A stretch of DNA of 64,000 nt from NCBI RefSeq assembly GCF_016735495.2, contig NZ_JAERQY020000005.1, forward strand, positions 241,677 to 305,676, in the 5' to 3' direction. The notes below the pieces were generated by a model. That model was given only the letters and a program-made list of their open reading frames with translations, did no database searches and was not told where the DNA came from. The translations under genes and the position numbers were made by a program. Positions 42,762 through 51,586 of the stretch are shown one piece after another. This DNA is from Lysobacter sp. MMG2 (GTDB taxonomy: Bacteria; Pseudomonadota; Gammaproteobacteria; Xanthomonadales; Xanthomonadaceae). Positions within the stretch are counted from its first letter, which is position 1; the number at the start of each line of letters is the position of its first letter.

Positions 42762-43229
42762 ATGGCGATCCCGCCGTGGATCGCGCCCTGGCATCCCCCG
42801 CAGCCGAGGCCGGCCGTGGACGCACCCCGATACTTCGTCACCTATCGACGCCCTGAAAACGGTGAAACCGCAACGCGCGTGCTCGGGCGTTTCCACGACC
42901 GCGCCGCGGCCGAACGCGTGGCGCGCGAGCATCTACGCGTCGCCGGGCTGGAAATGCTCGCCATCCGCGCCGAGACCCCGCTGGAGGCGCTGCATTACCG
43001 CTTCTCGCGCATCATGACCCGCACGCTGCGCATCACCCTGGGCGCCGGCCTGAGTCTTCTGGCCTACCACGAGCTGTTCCGCACCGGCTCACGCATGGGC
43101 GACCTGCCGCTGAGCCGGCTCACGCTGAACATGCTGCTGACGTTCGGCTTCCACGGCGTGCTGATGATCGCCGCGGTGGTGTTCTGCTGGGACATCGCGT
43201 TCGGCGAGGGGCCGCATCACGGGCGCTGA
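42762..43229 (+). CDS. Hypothetical inner-membrane protein, 155 residues
   Basis: Starts MAIPPWIAPWHPPQPRPAVDAPRYFVTYRRP; GTG/ATG alternatives downstream are possible because the first 20 residues are Pro-rich and atypical. Residues about 22-75 form a small soluble alpha/beta unit (VLGRFHDRAAAERVAREHLRVAGLEML). Two membrane segments follow: about 90-106 (ITLGAGLSLLAYHELF) and 123-146 (LNMLLTFGFHGVLMIAAVVFCWDIAF). No family recognised. Confidence 0.7.
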   Translation: MAIPPWIAPWHPPQPRPAVDAPRYFVTYRRPENGETATRVLGRFHDRAAAERVAREHLRVAGLEMLAIRAETPLEALHYRFSRIMTRTLRITLGAGLSLLAYHELFRTGSRMGDLPLSRLTLNMLLTFGFHGVLMIAAVVFCWDIAFGEGPHHGR

Positions 43230-43291
43230 TGTAGCGCGTTGCTGCGACACGCCCTACCCCTCTCCCTGGTTCGCTGCGCGAACCTGTCCCT

Positions 43292-43402
43292 CTCAGCTCT
43301 GCACTCCCTTCGGTCGCCGCAAGGGGAGAAGGGAAAGTCGATCAGCGTAGCCTTTGCTCTTCCTTCTCCCCTCGCGGCGACGGAAGGGAGTGCGGAGCTG
43401 AG
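43292..43402. repeat. Long hairpin: 41-nt inverted repeat with 29-nt loop
   Basis: Left arm 43292-43332 and right arm 43362-43402 are complementary except for 3 positions. They begin CTCAGCTCTGCACTCCCTTC and end in its near complement. Flanked by GC-rich sequence, it lies between the 155-residue gene and the TSUP gene. The size and arms suggest a non-autonomous mobile hairpin or an mRNA-stabilising element; no ORF inside. Confidence 0.9.
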
Positions 43403-43488
43403 AAGGTGGCGCGAAGCGCCGGTAGAGGGCGCGCGCGGCCTCACCGCTTCCACTATCATTCGCCGCCCCCTTCGCGCGAACGTCATTC

Positions 43489-44274
43489 ATGGAACTTGCC
43501 ACCGACACGATCGCCCTGCTCATGGCGGTCGCCTTCGTGGCAGGCATCATCGACGCCATCGCCGGCGGCGGCGGATTGCTGACCATCCCGGCGCTCATGG
43601 CCGCCGGCATCCCACCGGTCAACGCCATCGCCACCAACAAGCTGCAAAGCAGCTTCGGCACCGCGAGCGCGGTGGTCGCCTTCGCACGCAAGGGCCGCAT
43701 CGATTTCCGCCGCTTCCTCAAACCGGCGCTGGGTGCCTTCATCGGCTCCGCCCTGGGCGCGTGGACCTTGCAGCGTCTGAACCCCGCGTTCCTGTCGGGC
43801 CTGATCCCGATGCTGCTGATCCTGATGGTGCTGTACTTCCTGTTCGCGCCCAAGGCGAGCGAGGAAGACCGCCAGGGCCGCTTCGGCCCCATGGCGATGC
43901 TCGGCATCGTTACCGCCATCGGCTTCTACGACGGCTTCTTCGGACCGGGCACCGGCTCCTTCCTGACCACCGCGCTGGTCGCGCTGTTCGGACTGGGCCT
44001 GGTGTCGGCCACCGCGCACACCAAATTCCTCAACCTGTCGAGCAACGTCGCCGCCGTGCTGACGCTGATCGCCGGCGGCCACGTGATGTGGACGCTGGGG
44101 CTGCTGATGGCGGTTTCGAGCATTGCCGGCGGCCAGCTCGGCGCGCATCTGGCCATGCGCGTGGGCGGCAAGGTGATCCGCCCGCTGCTGGTGACCATGT
44201 CGCTGCTGCTCACGGCGAAACTGCTGTCCGATCCGGCCAATCCGGTGACGGCGTTCGTGCTGGGCCACGCCTAA
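43489..44274 (+). CDS. TSUP-family (sulfite exporter TauE/SafE) permease
   Basis: 261-residue membrane protein with about eight hydrophobic segments. Both TauE/SafE repeats are seen: GIIDAIAGGGGLLTIPALMAAGIPPVNAIATNKL near the start, and GFYDGFFGPGTGSFLTTALVALFG in the second half. Close to YfcA. Likely exports or imports a small organosulfur or sulfite anion. Its stop overlaps that of the convergent 71-residue gene by 4 bp. Confidence 0.93.
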   Translation: MELATDTIALLMAVAFVAGIIDAIAGGGGLLTIPALMAAGIPPVNAIATNKLQSSFGTASAVVAFARKGRIDFRRFLKPALGAFIGSALGAWTLQRLNPAFLSGLIPMLLILMVLYFLFAPKASEEDRQGRFGPMAMLGIVTAIGFYDGFFGPGTGSFLTTALVALFGLGLVSATAHTKFLNLSSNVAAVLTLIAGGHVMWTLGLLMAVSSIAGGQLGAHLAMRVGGKVIRPLLVTMSLLLTAKLLSDPANPVTAFVLGHA

Positions 44275-44486
44275 CCGTCGTTCGTCGACGGCCTGCCCAG
44301 CGCTTCCCTGCACTGCACGCTGCGCAGTGCCTTGTGCATCTTGTAGTCGGTAGTCGCGCGCGATATCGCCGCGCGGCAGTCATCGGCCGCGCGCGAACGC
44401 ACGGCGAACGTTCCCAGCACCGCGAACAGCAGCACCACCGCAACGCCCATCGCGACCTGCATTCGAGTTGGCATGCTGTCGGTCAT
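44271..44486 (-). CDS. Hypothetical membrane-anchored small protein
   Basis: 71 residues, MTDSMPTRMQVAMGVAVVLLFAVLGTFAVRSRAADDCRAA: one N-terminal hydrophobic segment (10-29), then a short extracytoplasmic helix with two Cys (DDCRAAISRATTDYKMHKALRSVQCREALG) that may form a disulphide. Longer in-frame starts are less likely. No family recognised; convergent overlap with the TSUP gene end. Confidence 0.55.
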   Translation of the reverse strand: MTDSMPTRMQVAMGVAVVLLFAVLGTFAVRSRAADDCRAAISRATTDYKMHKALRSVQCREALGRPSTNDG

Positions 44487-44693
44487 CGCCGGCCCTCCGT
44501 CCTCGTCCCTCTTATCGGCCGGAACGCCGCAGACTTTCGGGCCTCGAAACCTGCCGAAAACGCATCGGCGGCTGTAACAGCGCTGCGGCGCAGTCAGCCT
44601 GTTCTTCACGTTCACGTCTCACACGACCATCACCCGCACCGCGCTTTGCTCGGCCTTCGAACGCTTGGCGTTGGTGGCTGAACAGGACGCACC

Positions 44694-47600
44694 ATGGACA
44701 GGACACCTCCTGACGGTCGACGTGTCGCGCCACGCGCGCGCGTCCTTCCCCTGACGATCGGCATCCGCGAGGCGCTGCACCTGGTTGCCGCGCGGACGTC
44801 GTTTGCAAGCCTCGCGTTGATGCCGGCGATGGTGTGCGCGCAGACCTTCGGGCCGGGCGTTGTTGCGCCGATCGATCTCAACGGCGGCACCGGGCAGGTG
44901 CTGGGCAGCACGACCATCACGGCGCCCACCTCCACGCACGCGGTGCGCGTGCGCAGCGGCGGCACGCTGACGGTAGACACTCAGGCGCCGCCACTGCCTG
45001 GCGCCATCAGCTTCACTTCCGTCACGGGCAACACGTTGTTCGCCGACGGCGCGGTGATCCTCGTGCCGGCGGGCGTGAACCTGTTCACCACCGGTGGCAA
45101 TGCCGCCATCGCCAACGGCAGTGGCAGCCGCATCGACATCACCGGCGGCCAGTTCAACATCACCGGCGTGGGCGATGCCGTCGTGGCGATCAACGGCGGG
45201 CTCATCAACGTCGCCAACGCCACGATCAACAGCACCGCCACCGCAGGCGCCACCATCTCCAATGCGCACGGGTTCATCGCCGAAGCCGGCGGGCGCGTCG
45301 TGGCGACACAGATCAACCAGATCAACACCGCCGCGTCCAATGCGGTCGCGCTGGGCGCCTCCGGTGCCAACAGTCGGGTCGAGAATGCCCTCGCGCCGGT
45401 GATCGCGATGAGCGGAACCGGCTCGCTGGGCATCTACGTCCACGACGGCGGCCAGGTATTCACGCCAGCCAACACGCTCATCACGATGACCGGCACCAAT
45501 AGCGTGGGCGTGAGCGCGGACAACACCACCGTGGCGGCGGGCACGTTGGGCAGCGGCCTGCGGGTGGACTTCACCAACCCGTCGACGGCGCAGGCCAGCG
45601 GCACCGGCGCGGTCGCGATGAACGGCGGCGTGCTCACGCTGGACAGTTTCCAGGTGACCGGCGTGGGCGCCGGCGCGGGCGTGTGGTCGCGGCCCGGCAC
45701 CACGATCACGCTCACCGGCAGCAGCAACCTCACCATGGCCGCGACGACGAACCCGACGTTCTACGTGCTCAGTACGGCCAACCTCGCCACCGTCGATGGG
45801 CCGATCGGCTCGAGCTTCGCCGTCGTCGCCGGCCTCCCCATCGCCGGCCTGAAATCGCAGGGCGCGATCTTCAGTACCGGCACGACCGTCAACGTGTCCT
45901 CGCCGAACGGGCGCGGCGGTTACGCCGAAATCAACACCGGGACGGCGACGCTCGACATCACCAACAACACCATCACCACCACCGGCACGGGCGGCGTCGG
46001 CCTGTTCGCGGGCGACAACGGCGTCATCACCGGGCGCGACTCACGCATCACCACACGCGACGGCGCGGCGGCGCTGGAGCTGTTCAATTTCACTTCTCCG
46101 GCTTCGATCGACCTCACCAACTCGCAGGTGACGGCGACCGGCACGCGCACCATCGGCCTGTACTCGGCCAATCGCACCACCAACCTGGTGAACCAGGCGA
46201 CGCTGACCGGCGGCACCATGACCAGCGACTACGTCGCCATCCTCGGCAACGGGCCGCTCGACGTGACGGTGGACGGTGGTGCGTTGGTGAGCAGTCCCAA
46301 CTGGCTGATGTACGCGCAGACGACCGCGACGCCCTTCGCGCAGCCCTCGATCGTCCAGCTCTTCGCCGACAACGCCACGTTGAACGGCGCGGCCGGCGCG
46401 AATGCCGCCGCCACGGCAAACATCACGCTGCAGAACGCCTCGCACTAGACCGGCGAGGCGTACTACCTCACCAACGGCACGCTGGATGCGTCCAGCGTCT
46501 GGACGGTGCCGGTCGATTCGATCCTTACCGCGACGCTGACCAACGCCGGCCGCGTGGAGTTCACCGCGCCGCAGGCGGGCGCCTTCAAGGAACTGTGGAC
46601 GCGCGACTACGTGGGCGCCGGCGGCACGCTGGCGATCAACACGTTCCTGGGAGCCGACAACTCACCGTCGGACAAGCTCATCCTCTACAACGGCGGTCTC
46701 GCTACAGGCCCGGGCCTGCTCGCCGTGGCGAACACCGACGGCGCGGGCGACGTCACCGTCGCCAACGGCATCCTCGTGGTGCAGGCCATCGAAGGCGCGA
46801 CGACGTCGGCCAATCTGTTCGCGTTGGCAGCGCCGGCGATTGCCGGCCCGTATGAGTACACGCTGCATCGCGGCAGCGTCGACGCCGACGGCCCCGACAA
46901 CTGGTACCTGCGCTCCACGCTGGATTGCAGTGGCCCCAACGCACCCGTGCCACCGTGCCCGCAACCGCCGCCGCCCGATCCGCCGCCGGACCCGACACCG
47001 GATCCACCGCCGCCGCCTCCCCCGCCCGACCCGACACCGGAGCCGCCGCCCGTGCCGGATCCGATTCCGGATCCGCCCGATCCACCGGCGCCACCGCCGC
47101 TGCCGCCACTGCCGCCGCCGATTCCGCAGTTCCGGCCGGAAGTGTCGGTGTACACCGCACTCGCGCCGACGACATTGCAGTACGGACGCTCGTTGCTCGA
47201 CACGCTGCACGAACGCGTGGGCGAGCAGGAGCAACTGCGCAATCGCGACCTGCCCGAGCAGTTCCGCATCGACGGCTTCTGGGGCCGGCTGATCTACGTC
47301 AACGGCGAAAAGGACGCCGAGGGCGCGGGCATCTACGACCGCGGCCCGGAGTACGACTACGTGCTGACCGCCGTGCAACTGGGCCTGGACCTCAAGCGCG
47401 AAGAAGACCAGGACGGACCGCGCGATCATGCCGGCCTGTACGCCGCCATCGGCCACGCCGAAACGCAGGTGGAGCACGTCTTCTCGAACCTCGCCGGCGA
47501 CGTGTTCGTCGACGGTTACACGCTGGGCGGCTATTGGACGCGTTACAGCGAGCGCGAGGCCTACCTCGACGGCGTGCTCCAGGCGACGTGGTACGACGCC

Positions 47601-48116
47601 AGCGCGCAATCGGTACGCCGCATCCGCATGCAGACCGACGGCTGGGGCCTGGCCGCATCGATCGAAGGCGGCTACCCGTTCCGCACGCGCAACGAGTGGG
47701 AAATCGAACCGCAGGCGCAGCTGATCTATCAGTGGATCGACCTGGGCGATTCGTCGGACCTCGCCGCCGATGTGCACTTCGACGACAACGAATCGCTGCT
47801 CGCACGCCTGAGCGCACGCCTCTCGCGCGAATGGAACAGCAAGGGTTACGAGTCCGGCCCGCTGGACCACACCGGCTGGGCGCGGCTGAGCGTGTGGCAC
47901 GAGTTCAAGGGCGACCCGGTGACGTCGTTCTCGTCACGGCTGGGCGACATCCCCTTCGACGCCGACCTCGGCGGCAGCTGGTGGGAAGTCGAAATCGGCT
48001 ACACCGGCGACCTCGACCGCAACCGCTTCCTCTACACCAACCTGGGCTACTCGCAGGGCTTCGACGACGACCGGCGCGCGTGGGAGGCGAAGCTGGGTTT
48101 TCGGGCGAACTGGTGA
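44694..48116 (+). pseudogene. Autotransporter (type Va), split by in-frame amber codon
   Basis: One continuous frame of 1,140 sense codons interrupted only by TAG at 46446-46448. Before it: an extended signal (MDRTPPDGRRVAPRARVLPL... ending SLALMPAMVCAQT) and a beta-helical passenger rich in G, T, N and A repeats (for example GGNAAIANGSGSRIDITGG). After it: more passenger (TGEAYYLTNGTLDASSVWT), a Pro/Asp-rich linker near 46960-47130, and an autotransporter beta-barrel (GLYAAIGHAETQVEHVF onwards) ending LGFRANW with a terminal aromatic. TAG could derive from CAG (Gln) by one change. The barrel part after the stop has a GTG at 46506 but no export signal. It is either a recent pseudogene, a sequencing error, or a case needing amber suppression. 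Confidence 0.85.
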
Positions 48117-48240
48117 GCGTGGGGGAGCGGATGATTCCAGCCCGTGCAAGTGAAGCGCCTGCCCCTCCGGGCGGGCTGCCCTGCCTTGCCTGCGCCTGCT
48201 GCCGGCGCTGCCAAGTTCGGGCGCGTTGAGGTGGCTGCAC

Positions 48241-48312
48241 GTCATTGCGTTGAACACGTCATTGCGGTGGATGCCGTGATTGCGGTTGAAGCGTGTCATT
48301 TCGGTTGAAGCT
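48241..48312. repeat. Degenerate 17-19-bp tandem repeat
   Basis: Four imperfect units of the type GTCATTGCGGTTGAAGC: 48241, 48258, 48276 and 48295. The last runs directly into a GTCAT-hairpin repeat (48313), whose first bases share GTCAT. The array may thus have grown from the hairpin's own end. Noncoding. Confidence 0.75.
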
Positions 48313-48412
48313 GTCATCCCCGCGAAGGCGGGGATCCAACTACCCGACGATGCACGCCCGACGGAAAGTGTGAGCAGTCGGCGAGTTGGATTCCCGCCTT
48401 CGCGGGAATGAC
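48313..48412. repeat. Inverted pair of GTCAT-hairpin repeats
   Basis: 48313-48340 in GTCATCCCCGC orientation and 48385-48412 in reverse orientation, 44 bp apart. They mark the border between the autotransporter locus and the accessory island. The rest of the 496-bp gap 48117-48612 holds no gene that I can support. Confidence 0.9.
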
Positions 48413-48612
48413 GGTGAAGGTTGGAATTGCGGTAGCAGTACCGTTACACTGTCCGTCCGCAACGGCCGAGGCGATCGGCAAGCAATACGCCCTGCAATTC
48501 ATCCGACATCGCCGCTGCAACAGCGTGTCTCATAGGTATGCGACACGACAAGCGGTGCGCCATCGGGCGGGCATTCCGGGATTATCGACTGCACCTCAAC
48601 GCCGACAGTCTC

Positions 48613-48966
48613 ATGAATCCCAAGTTCCTCTTCTGCACCCTTGCGCTGCTCTGCGTCTCCGTTGCACATGCCGGAATGTCCGACGTCGTACCGCTTGGCA
48701 AAGGGCGATACATGATTGGCGGGACGTCCGCGACCGTCTTCGGGAACACGTCGAAGATGCAAGGCAAGGCCATGAAGGTGGCAAACGACTTCTGTGCCGA
48801 GAAGAAGCCGGGCACTGAAGCCGTAATGGAATCAGCCCAAGGTCAACGGGGCCAGATGGGCACGGCCTATCAGACCACTGACGGAGCCTGGGGCGGCGGC
48901 GGCGCCAAGCAGGCGGAGATCGAAGTCATCTTCACGTGTGAAAAGTTGGAAGAAGAATCGCCCTGA
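48613..48966 (+). CDS. Hypothetical secreted protein, 117 residues
   Basis: Sec signal MNPKFLFCTLALLCVSVAHAG, with cleavage after AHA. The mature part is GMSDVVPLGKGRYMIGGTSATVFGNTSKMQGKAMKVANDFCAEK, ending IEVIFTCEKLEEESP, with two Cys that could pair. It resembles small periplasmic lipoprotein-like proteins ('YMI.G....G....a...A..fC....', as in some outer-membrane associated DUF families), but no name is certain. An upstream ATG at 48538 lies before the signal and is unlikely. First gene of the accessory island, on the opposite strand to the rest. Confidence 0.7.
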   Translation: MNPKFLFCTLALLCVSVAHAGMSDVVPLGKGRYMIGGTSATVFGNTSKMQGKAMKVANDFCAEKKPGTEAVMESAQGQRGQMGTAYQTTDGAWGGGGAKQAEIEVIFTCEKLEEESP

Positions 48967-49037
48967 GCGAGGCACATCGGCCTACGTTCGTGACAGATCC
49001 AGAGGACTCATTGCTCTTCCCGCGTCACACCATTGAC

Positions 49038-49307
49038 TCAAGCGCACCAAACGTTACAGATCTTTTCGGTCCGAAGGTTGAGCAGCTTGGCAGACGCGCA
49101 GGCACCATACGGGCTGCCCTCGATGAATATCACTTCATCACCTTCTTCCATGTCAGGGCACCAGGTCTTAGCCTCGAATTTCTCACCATTGATGATGAAA
49201 AGCTCGTCGTCATGCGAAACCTCAATCTCGTACGAATCGGCAGCAAGAACGGTGCTTGCAGTTGCCGTAAGAACCATCGCTGCGCAGATCCGAATGATCC
49301 TGTTCAT
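49038..49307 (-). CDS. Hypothetical secreted protein, 89 residues
   Basis: Signal peptide MNRIIRICAAMVLTATASTVLAAD, then a 66-residue acidic domain (SYEIEVSHDDELFIINGEKFEAKTWCPDMEEGDEVIFIEG) with three or four Cys (WCPD, GACASA, KICNVWCA) for disulphides. The periplasmic beta-rich look recalls small ligand-binding or SHOCT-free envelope proteins; no family recognised. Two-Cys spacing at the C-terminus (CNVWC) could bind metal. It is the downstream end of the minus-strand island genes. Confidence 0.65.
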   Translation of the reverse strand: MNRIIRICAAMVLTATASTVLAADSYEIEVSHDDELFIINGEKFEAKTWCPDMEEGDEVIFIEGSPYGACASAKLLNLRTEKICNVWCA

Positions 49308-49341
49308 GCTCGCCCCTCCCGCGTTGGTTCTTTACATCCTA

Positions 49342-49390
49342 CAGCCAGCGTAGCCCGGGTAAGACCGCAGGTCGCACCCGGGAATACGTT
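49342..49390. repeat. 49-bp dispersed repeat, copy 1
   Basis: Begins CAGCCAGCGTAGCCCGGGTA and ends CACCCGGGAATACGTT; internally an imperfect inverted repeat around CCCGGG...CCCGGG. Identical to 50108-50156. A shortened third version (GTAGCCCGGGCAAGACCGCG...) is at 51550-51586. The copies punctuate the island genes and are plausible recombination points. Confidence 0.9.
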
Positions 49391-49434
49391 GCCGTTCGTG
49401 AAAAGCGCTCGGTCACGCCTTCAGCGCACGTCAG

Positions 49435-49866
49435 TCATGCGAGCCATGACCCCACCGACCGATCAAATGCCTCCAGTTTGTGGCGCGGGACCAACAGCAC
49501 GATGACGAAATCGCCAAATGACTCGAGCGCACGCAGCGCCCGGGGTCCAGGGAGCAGGTATGCATCCACAGCGGCGGCGATCTGCGCAGGCGGTTGAGCC
49601 TGAAGTTCGGACAGCGCAGGCATGAGCGCGCGCTCGGAACTCGTGAGGCAGGGATCCAGGGTCTGATAGATGTCTTCCGCAGTGCCACGCCAGTCAACAG
49701 GGCCCCCGTGCCGCCCTTCCACTTGGGCGAGCAGGATGGCCTCGCACTCCTCGTCGCCTGCCTTGCGCATCTGACGCTGTACGTCATCAGGGAAGTCCAG
49801 GGCGGCGGCGACACTCAGCAGGTGCGCTTTGGGGTTGGAGAACAGGCGGCCTATGAATTTGCGCAT
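49435..49866 (-). CDS. Hypothetical cytosolic protein, 143 residues
   Basis: MRKFIGRLFSNPKAHLLSVAAALDFPDD, then EDIYQTLDPCLTSSERALMPALSELQAQPPAQIAAAVDAYLLPG. Helical, no signal or membrane segment. A start remnant (MRKLMGPN) with similar sequence occurs in the 275-residue gene's upstream region near 51080-51105, pointing to duplication of this gene's 5' end together with the DUF2750 repeat. Size and setting suggest an immunity-type gene, but that is speculative. Confidence 0.6.
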   Translation of the reverse strand: MRKFIGRLFSNPKAHLLSVAAALDFPDDVQRQMRKAGDEECEAILLAQVEGRHGGPVDWRGTAEDIYQTLDPCLTSSERALMPALSELQAQPPAQIAAAVDAYLLPGPRALRALESFGDFVIVLLVPRHKLEAFDRSVGSWLA

Positions 49867-49908
49867 GGTGGGTTCTCTGGTGGACTCGTCGATCTGGTTT
49901 CGCACACT

Positions 49909-50111
49909 GCAATCTAATCGTCTGAAATCTTGTCCCGCTCGCATTCGATCCTCTCCAGAAGATCGAGCGGGCCGATGGTTGAAGACTCGCCACTGGCGTT
50001 GGGAAACACCGCGACCAAGCGCCCGTCGCGCGCGAGGCCCGGAAGCCACCGTTCGACAACTGCCTCAAGATCTATCGGTTCCGGACACGCATCCGACCAC
50101 TCGCCGGCAGC
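49909..50111. repeat. 203-bp direct repeat (copy 1; copy 2 at 51108-51310)
   Basis: 49909-50111 and 51108-51310 differ at about 2 positions (50095 C versus T; 50107 G versus A) over 203 bp, offset 1,199 bp. It starts GCAATCTAATCGTCTGAAAT, a few dozen bp after a neighbouring gene's start, and ends where the 49-bp repeat begins in copy 1. The near-identity means the duplication is recent or kept by gene conversion. Confidence 0.95.
49914..50111 (-). pseudogene. Truncated DUF2750 gene (3' part)
   Basis: Encodes only the last about 65 residues of a DUF2750 protein (GEWSDACPEPIDLEAVVERWLPGLARDG to ERDKISDD*). It is nearly identical to the C-terminus of the intact gene at 51113-51520. Upstream of residue GEW it runs into the 49-bp repeat at 50108-50156, so the 5' half was lost there. 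No start codon of its own. Confidence 0.85.
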
Positions 50112-50156
50112 CAGCGTAGCCCGGGTAAGACCGCAGGTCGCACCCGGGAATACGTT
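50108..50156. repeat. 49-bp dispersed repeat, copy 2
   Basis: Identical to 49342-49390. Lies at the truncation point of the DUF2750 fragment. Confidence 0.9.
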
Positions 50157-50217
50157 TGCGCTCGTGATAGCGCCTGGCTTGCACCACAGCCGCGCCTCAT
50201 AGGCGGAAACCGACAAC

Positions 50218-51045
50218 TTACTTACGCCCGCGCTCGGATTCGAGCCGCGCACGCGACTTCGCATCGCCCAGCGTCGCGCCGCGTTCGAGCAGCGCGATAG
50301 CGGCAGCGCGGTCGCCCTCGTCCCCGCGTTCCAGCCGCATGAGCGCGGCGTTGTACGCGGCGATGGCACTGCCCTTCGTCGCAGCGTTTTCGAAGCCGGC
50401 GAGCGCCCTGTCCGGGCACAGGAAGAAGACGTCCCAGCCGGCCGCGGCGCGGGTCAGCATGTCGGCGTCGTCTTCGGGAATCTGCTCCTGCACGAAGGCA
50501 GGCCAGCCCATCACGAGAGAAGCGAGCACTTCGGAACCCTCAGGTACGAAATACGAGCCGGCACCCTCGCGCATGGTGAACGCCTGACGCGTCGTGCGGC
50601 GCGTTCCATCCTTCGCCAGCCACAGAAAACCGTCCTCGCCCTTGACCGGGAAACCGTCGAGGGCATCGGAAACGCGATCGGCCAGCGACAGCACACCGGG
50701 TTCGGGCGAAACGCCGGTCCACGAAGCAATAAGCTCGACGCGCTCCACTTTACCGCCCAGCTTTGGTCTCACGAGGTCTGCAATGTCGTCCACGGTGAGG
50801 ATGCGCGTCTCTGCGTCGTACATGCGCCAGGGGCTCGCCTGCAGTCCGATCGTAAGGAGTTCGTCGCTGTCCGGCACCGCCTCCAGGTACTGGTACAGCG
50901 CCTGACCGGAGTACACGCAGCGCTCTGAATCCTGCGTTGGAGAGCAGGTCGTCACGCTGAGTGCTCCGGACAAGCCCAGGTGCGCCGTGTCGCACGCGAG
51001 CGCGGTGGGGCTGAGCAGGCAGAGGGAGAGCAGGATGGACTTCAT
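50218..51045 (-). CDS. Secreted protein with Sel1-like C-terminus
   Basis: 275 residues with signal MKSILLSLCLLSPTALACD. The middle region (LTIGLQASPWRMYDAETRILTVDDIADLVRP, FLWLAKDGTRRTTRQAFTMREG) is unrecognised. The C-terminal AAYNAALMRLERGDEGDRAAAIALLERGATLGDAKSRARLE reads as one Sel1-like/TPR pair, usual in adaptor proteins. Six Cys suggest oxidising surroundings. In-frame codons upstream to 51267 run through the DUF2750 duplication and are not part of the gene. Probably periplasmic. Confidence 0.7.
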   Translation of the reverse strand: MKSILLSLCLLSPTALACDTAHLGLSGALSVTTCSPTQDSERCVYSGQALYQYLEAVPDSDELLTIGLQASPWRMYDAETRILTVDDIADLVRPKLGGKVERVELIASWTGVSPEPGVLSLADRVSDALDGFPVKGEDGFLWLAKDGTRRTTRQAFTMREGAGSYFVPEGSEVLASLVMGWPAFVQEQIPEDDADMLTRAAAGWDVFFLCPDRALAGFENAATKGSAIAAYNAALMRLERGDEGDRAAAIALLERGATLGDAKSRARLESERGRK

Positions 51046-51107
51046 CAGGCAACCAGGAGAAGGAGGGACGGAAAGGGCGTTCGGACCCATGAGTTTTCGC
51101 ATGTCGG

Positions 51108-51310
51108 GCAATCTAATCGTCTGAAATCTTGTCCCGCTCGCATTCGATCCTCTCCAGAAGATCGAGCGGGCCGATGGTTGAAGACTCGCCACTGGCGTTG
51201 GGAAACACCGCGACCAAGCGCCCGTCGCGCGCGAGGCCCGGAAGCCACCGTTCGACAACTGCCTCAAGATCTATCGGTTCCGGATACGCATCCGACCACT
51301 CGCCGACAGC
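51108..51310. repeat. 203-bp direct repeat (copy 2; copy 1 at 49909-50111)
   Basis: Covers the 3' part of the intact DUF2750 gene and its trailing DNA up to near the start of the next gene. Matches 49909-50111 at all but about 2 of 203 positions. Confidence 0.95.
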
Positions 51311-51520
51311 GCACTGCTGGGCGAACTCCCGAAACGGCCAGAACGGCGCGGCCTGTATCCCCCCGTCGGTGCCGAACAGCACCCAACCGCCCGCCGTCCT
51401 CAGGCTCCAGACCTCACCCCAGTCCGCGACCTTGTGGACGAAGTATTCGAAGCGTTCTGCGTTGCTTCGCTGCAGGACGTGACCTACCTCCTGCGCAGCC
51501 AACCTGTATCCGTCTGACAT
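51113..51520 (-). CDS. DUF2750 family protein (intact copy)
   Basis: 135 residues, MSDGYRLAAQEVGHVLQRSNAERFEYFVHKVADWGEVWSL. The DUF2750 pattern is clear: 'RYxYFxxKVADWxEVWxL', then GGWVLFGTDGGIQAAPFWPFREFA and GEWSDAYPEPIDLEAVVERWLPGLARDGRLVAVFPN. Family function unknown; members often lie in immunity-gene arrays beside polymorphic toxins. The last 65 codons and trailing DNA are duplicated at 49914-50111. Confidence 0.85.
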   Translation of the reverse strand: MSDGYRLAAQEVGHVLQRSNAERFEYFVHKVADWGEVWSLRTAGGWVLFGTDGGIQAAPFWPFREFAQQCAVGEWSDAYPEPIDLEAVVERWLPGLARDGRLVAVFPNASGESSTIGPLDLLERIECERDKISDD

Positions 51521-51549
51521 TCCAACTCCCTTTGATGCGCATTCTGCCT

Positions 51550-51586
51550 ACGTAGCCCGGGCAAGACCGCGCCCGGAATACGCCGC
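51550..51586. repeat. Shortened copy of the 49-bp dispersed repeat
   Basis: ACGTAGCCCGGGCAAGACCG then CGCCCGGAATACG: same ends as the 49-bp repeat with the central 12 bp missing. Lies between the DUF2750 gene and the 103-residue membrane gene. Confidence 0.75.

Noticed and set aside
46506..48116. Separate outer-membrane barrel gene
   Set aside because: Same frame as the upstream passenger, no signal peptide and no ribosome site; better explained as the second part of a split autotransporter.
48241..48312. CRISPR or attachment-site array
   Set aside because: Units are short and degenerate, adjoin a dispersed hairpin repeat, and have no spacer structure.
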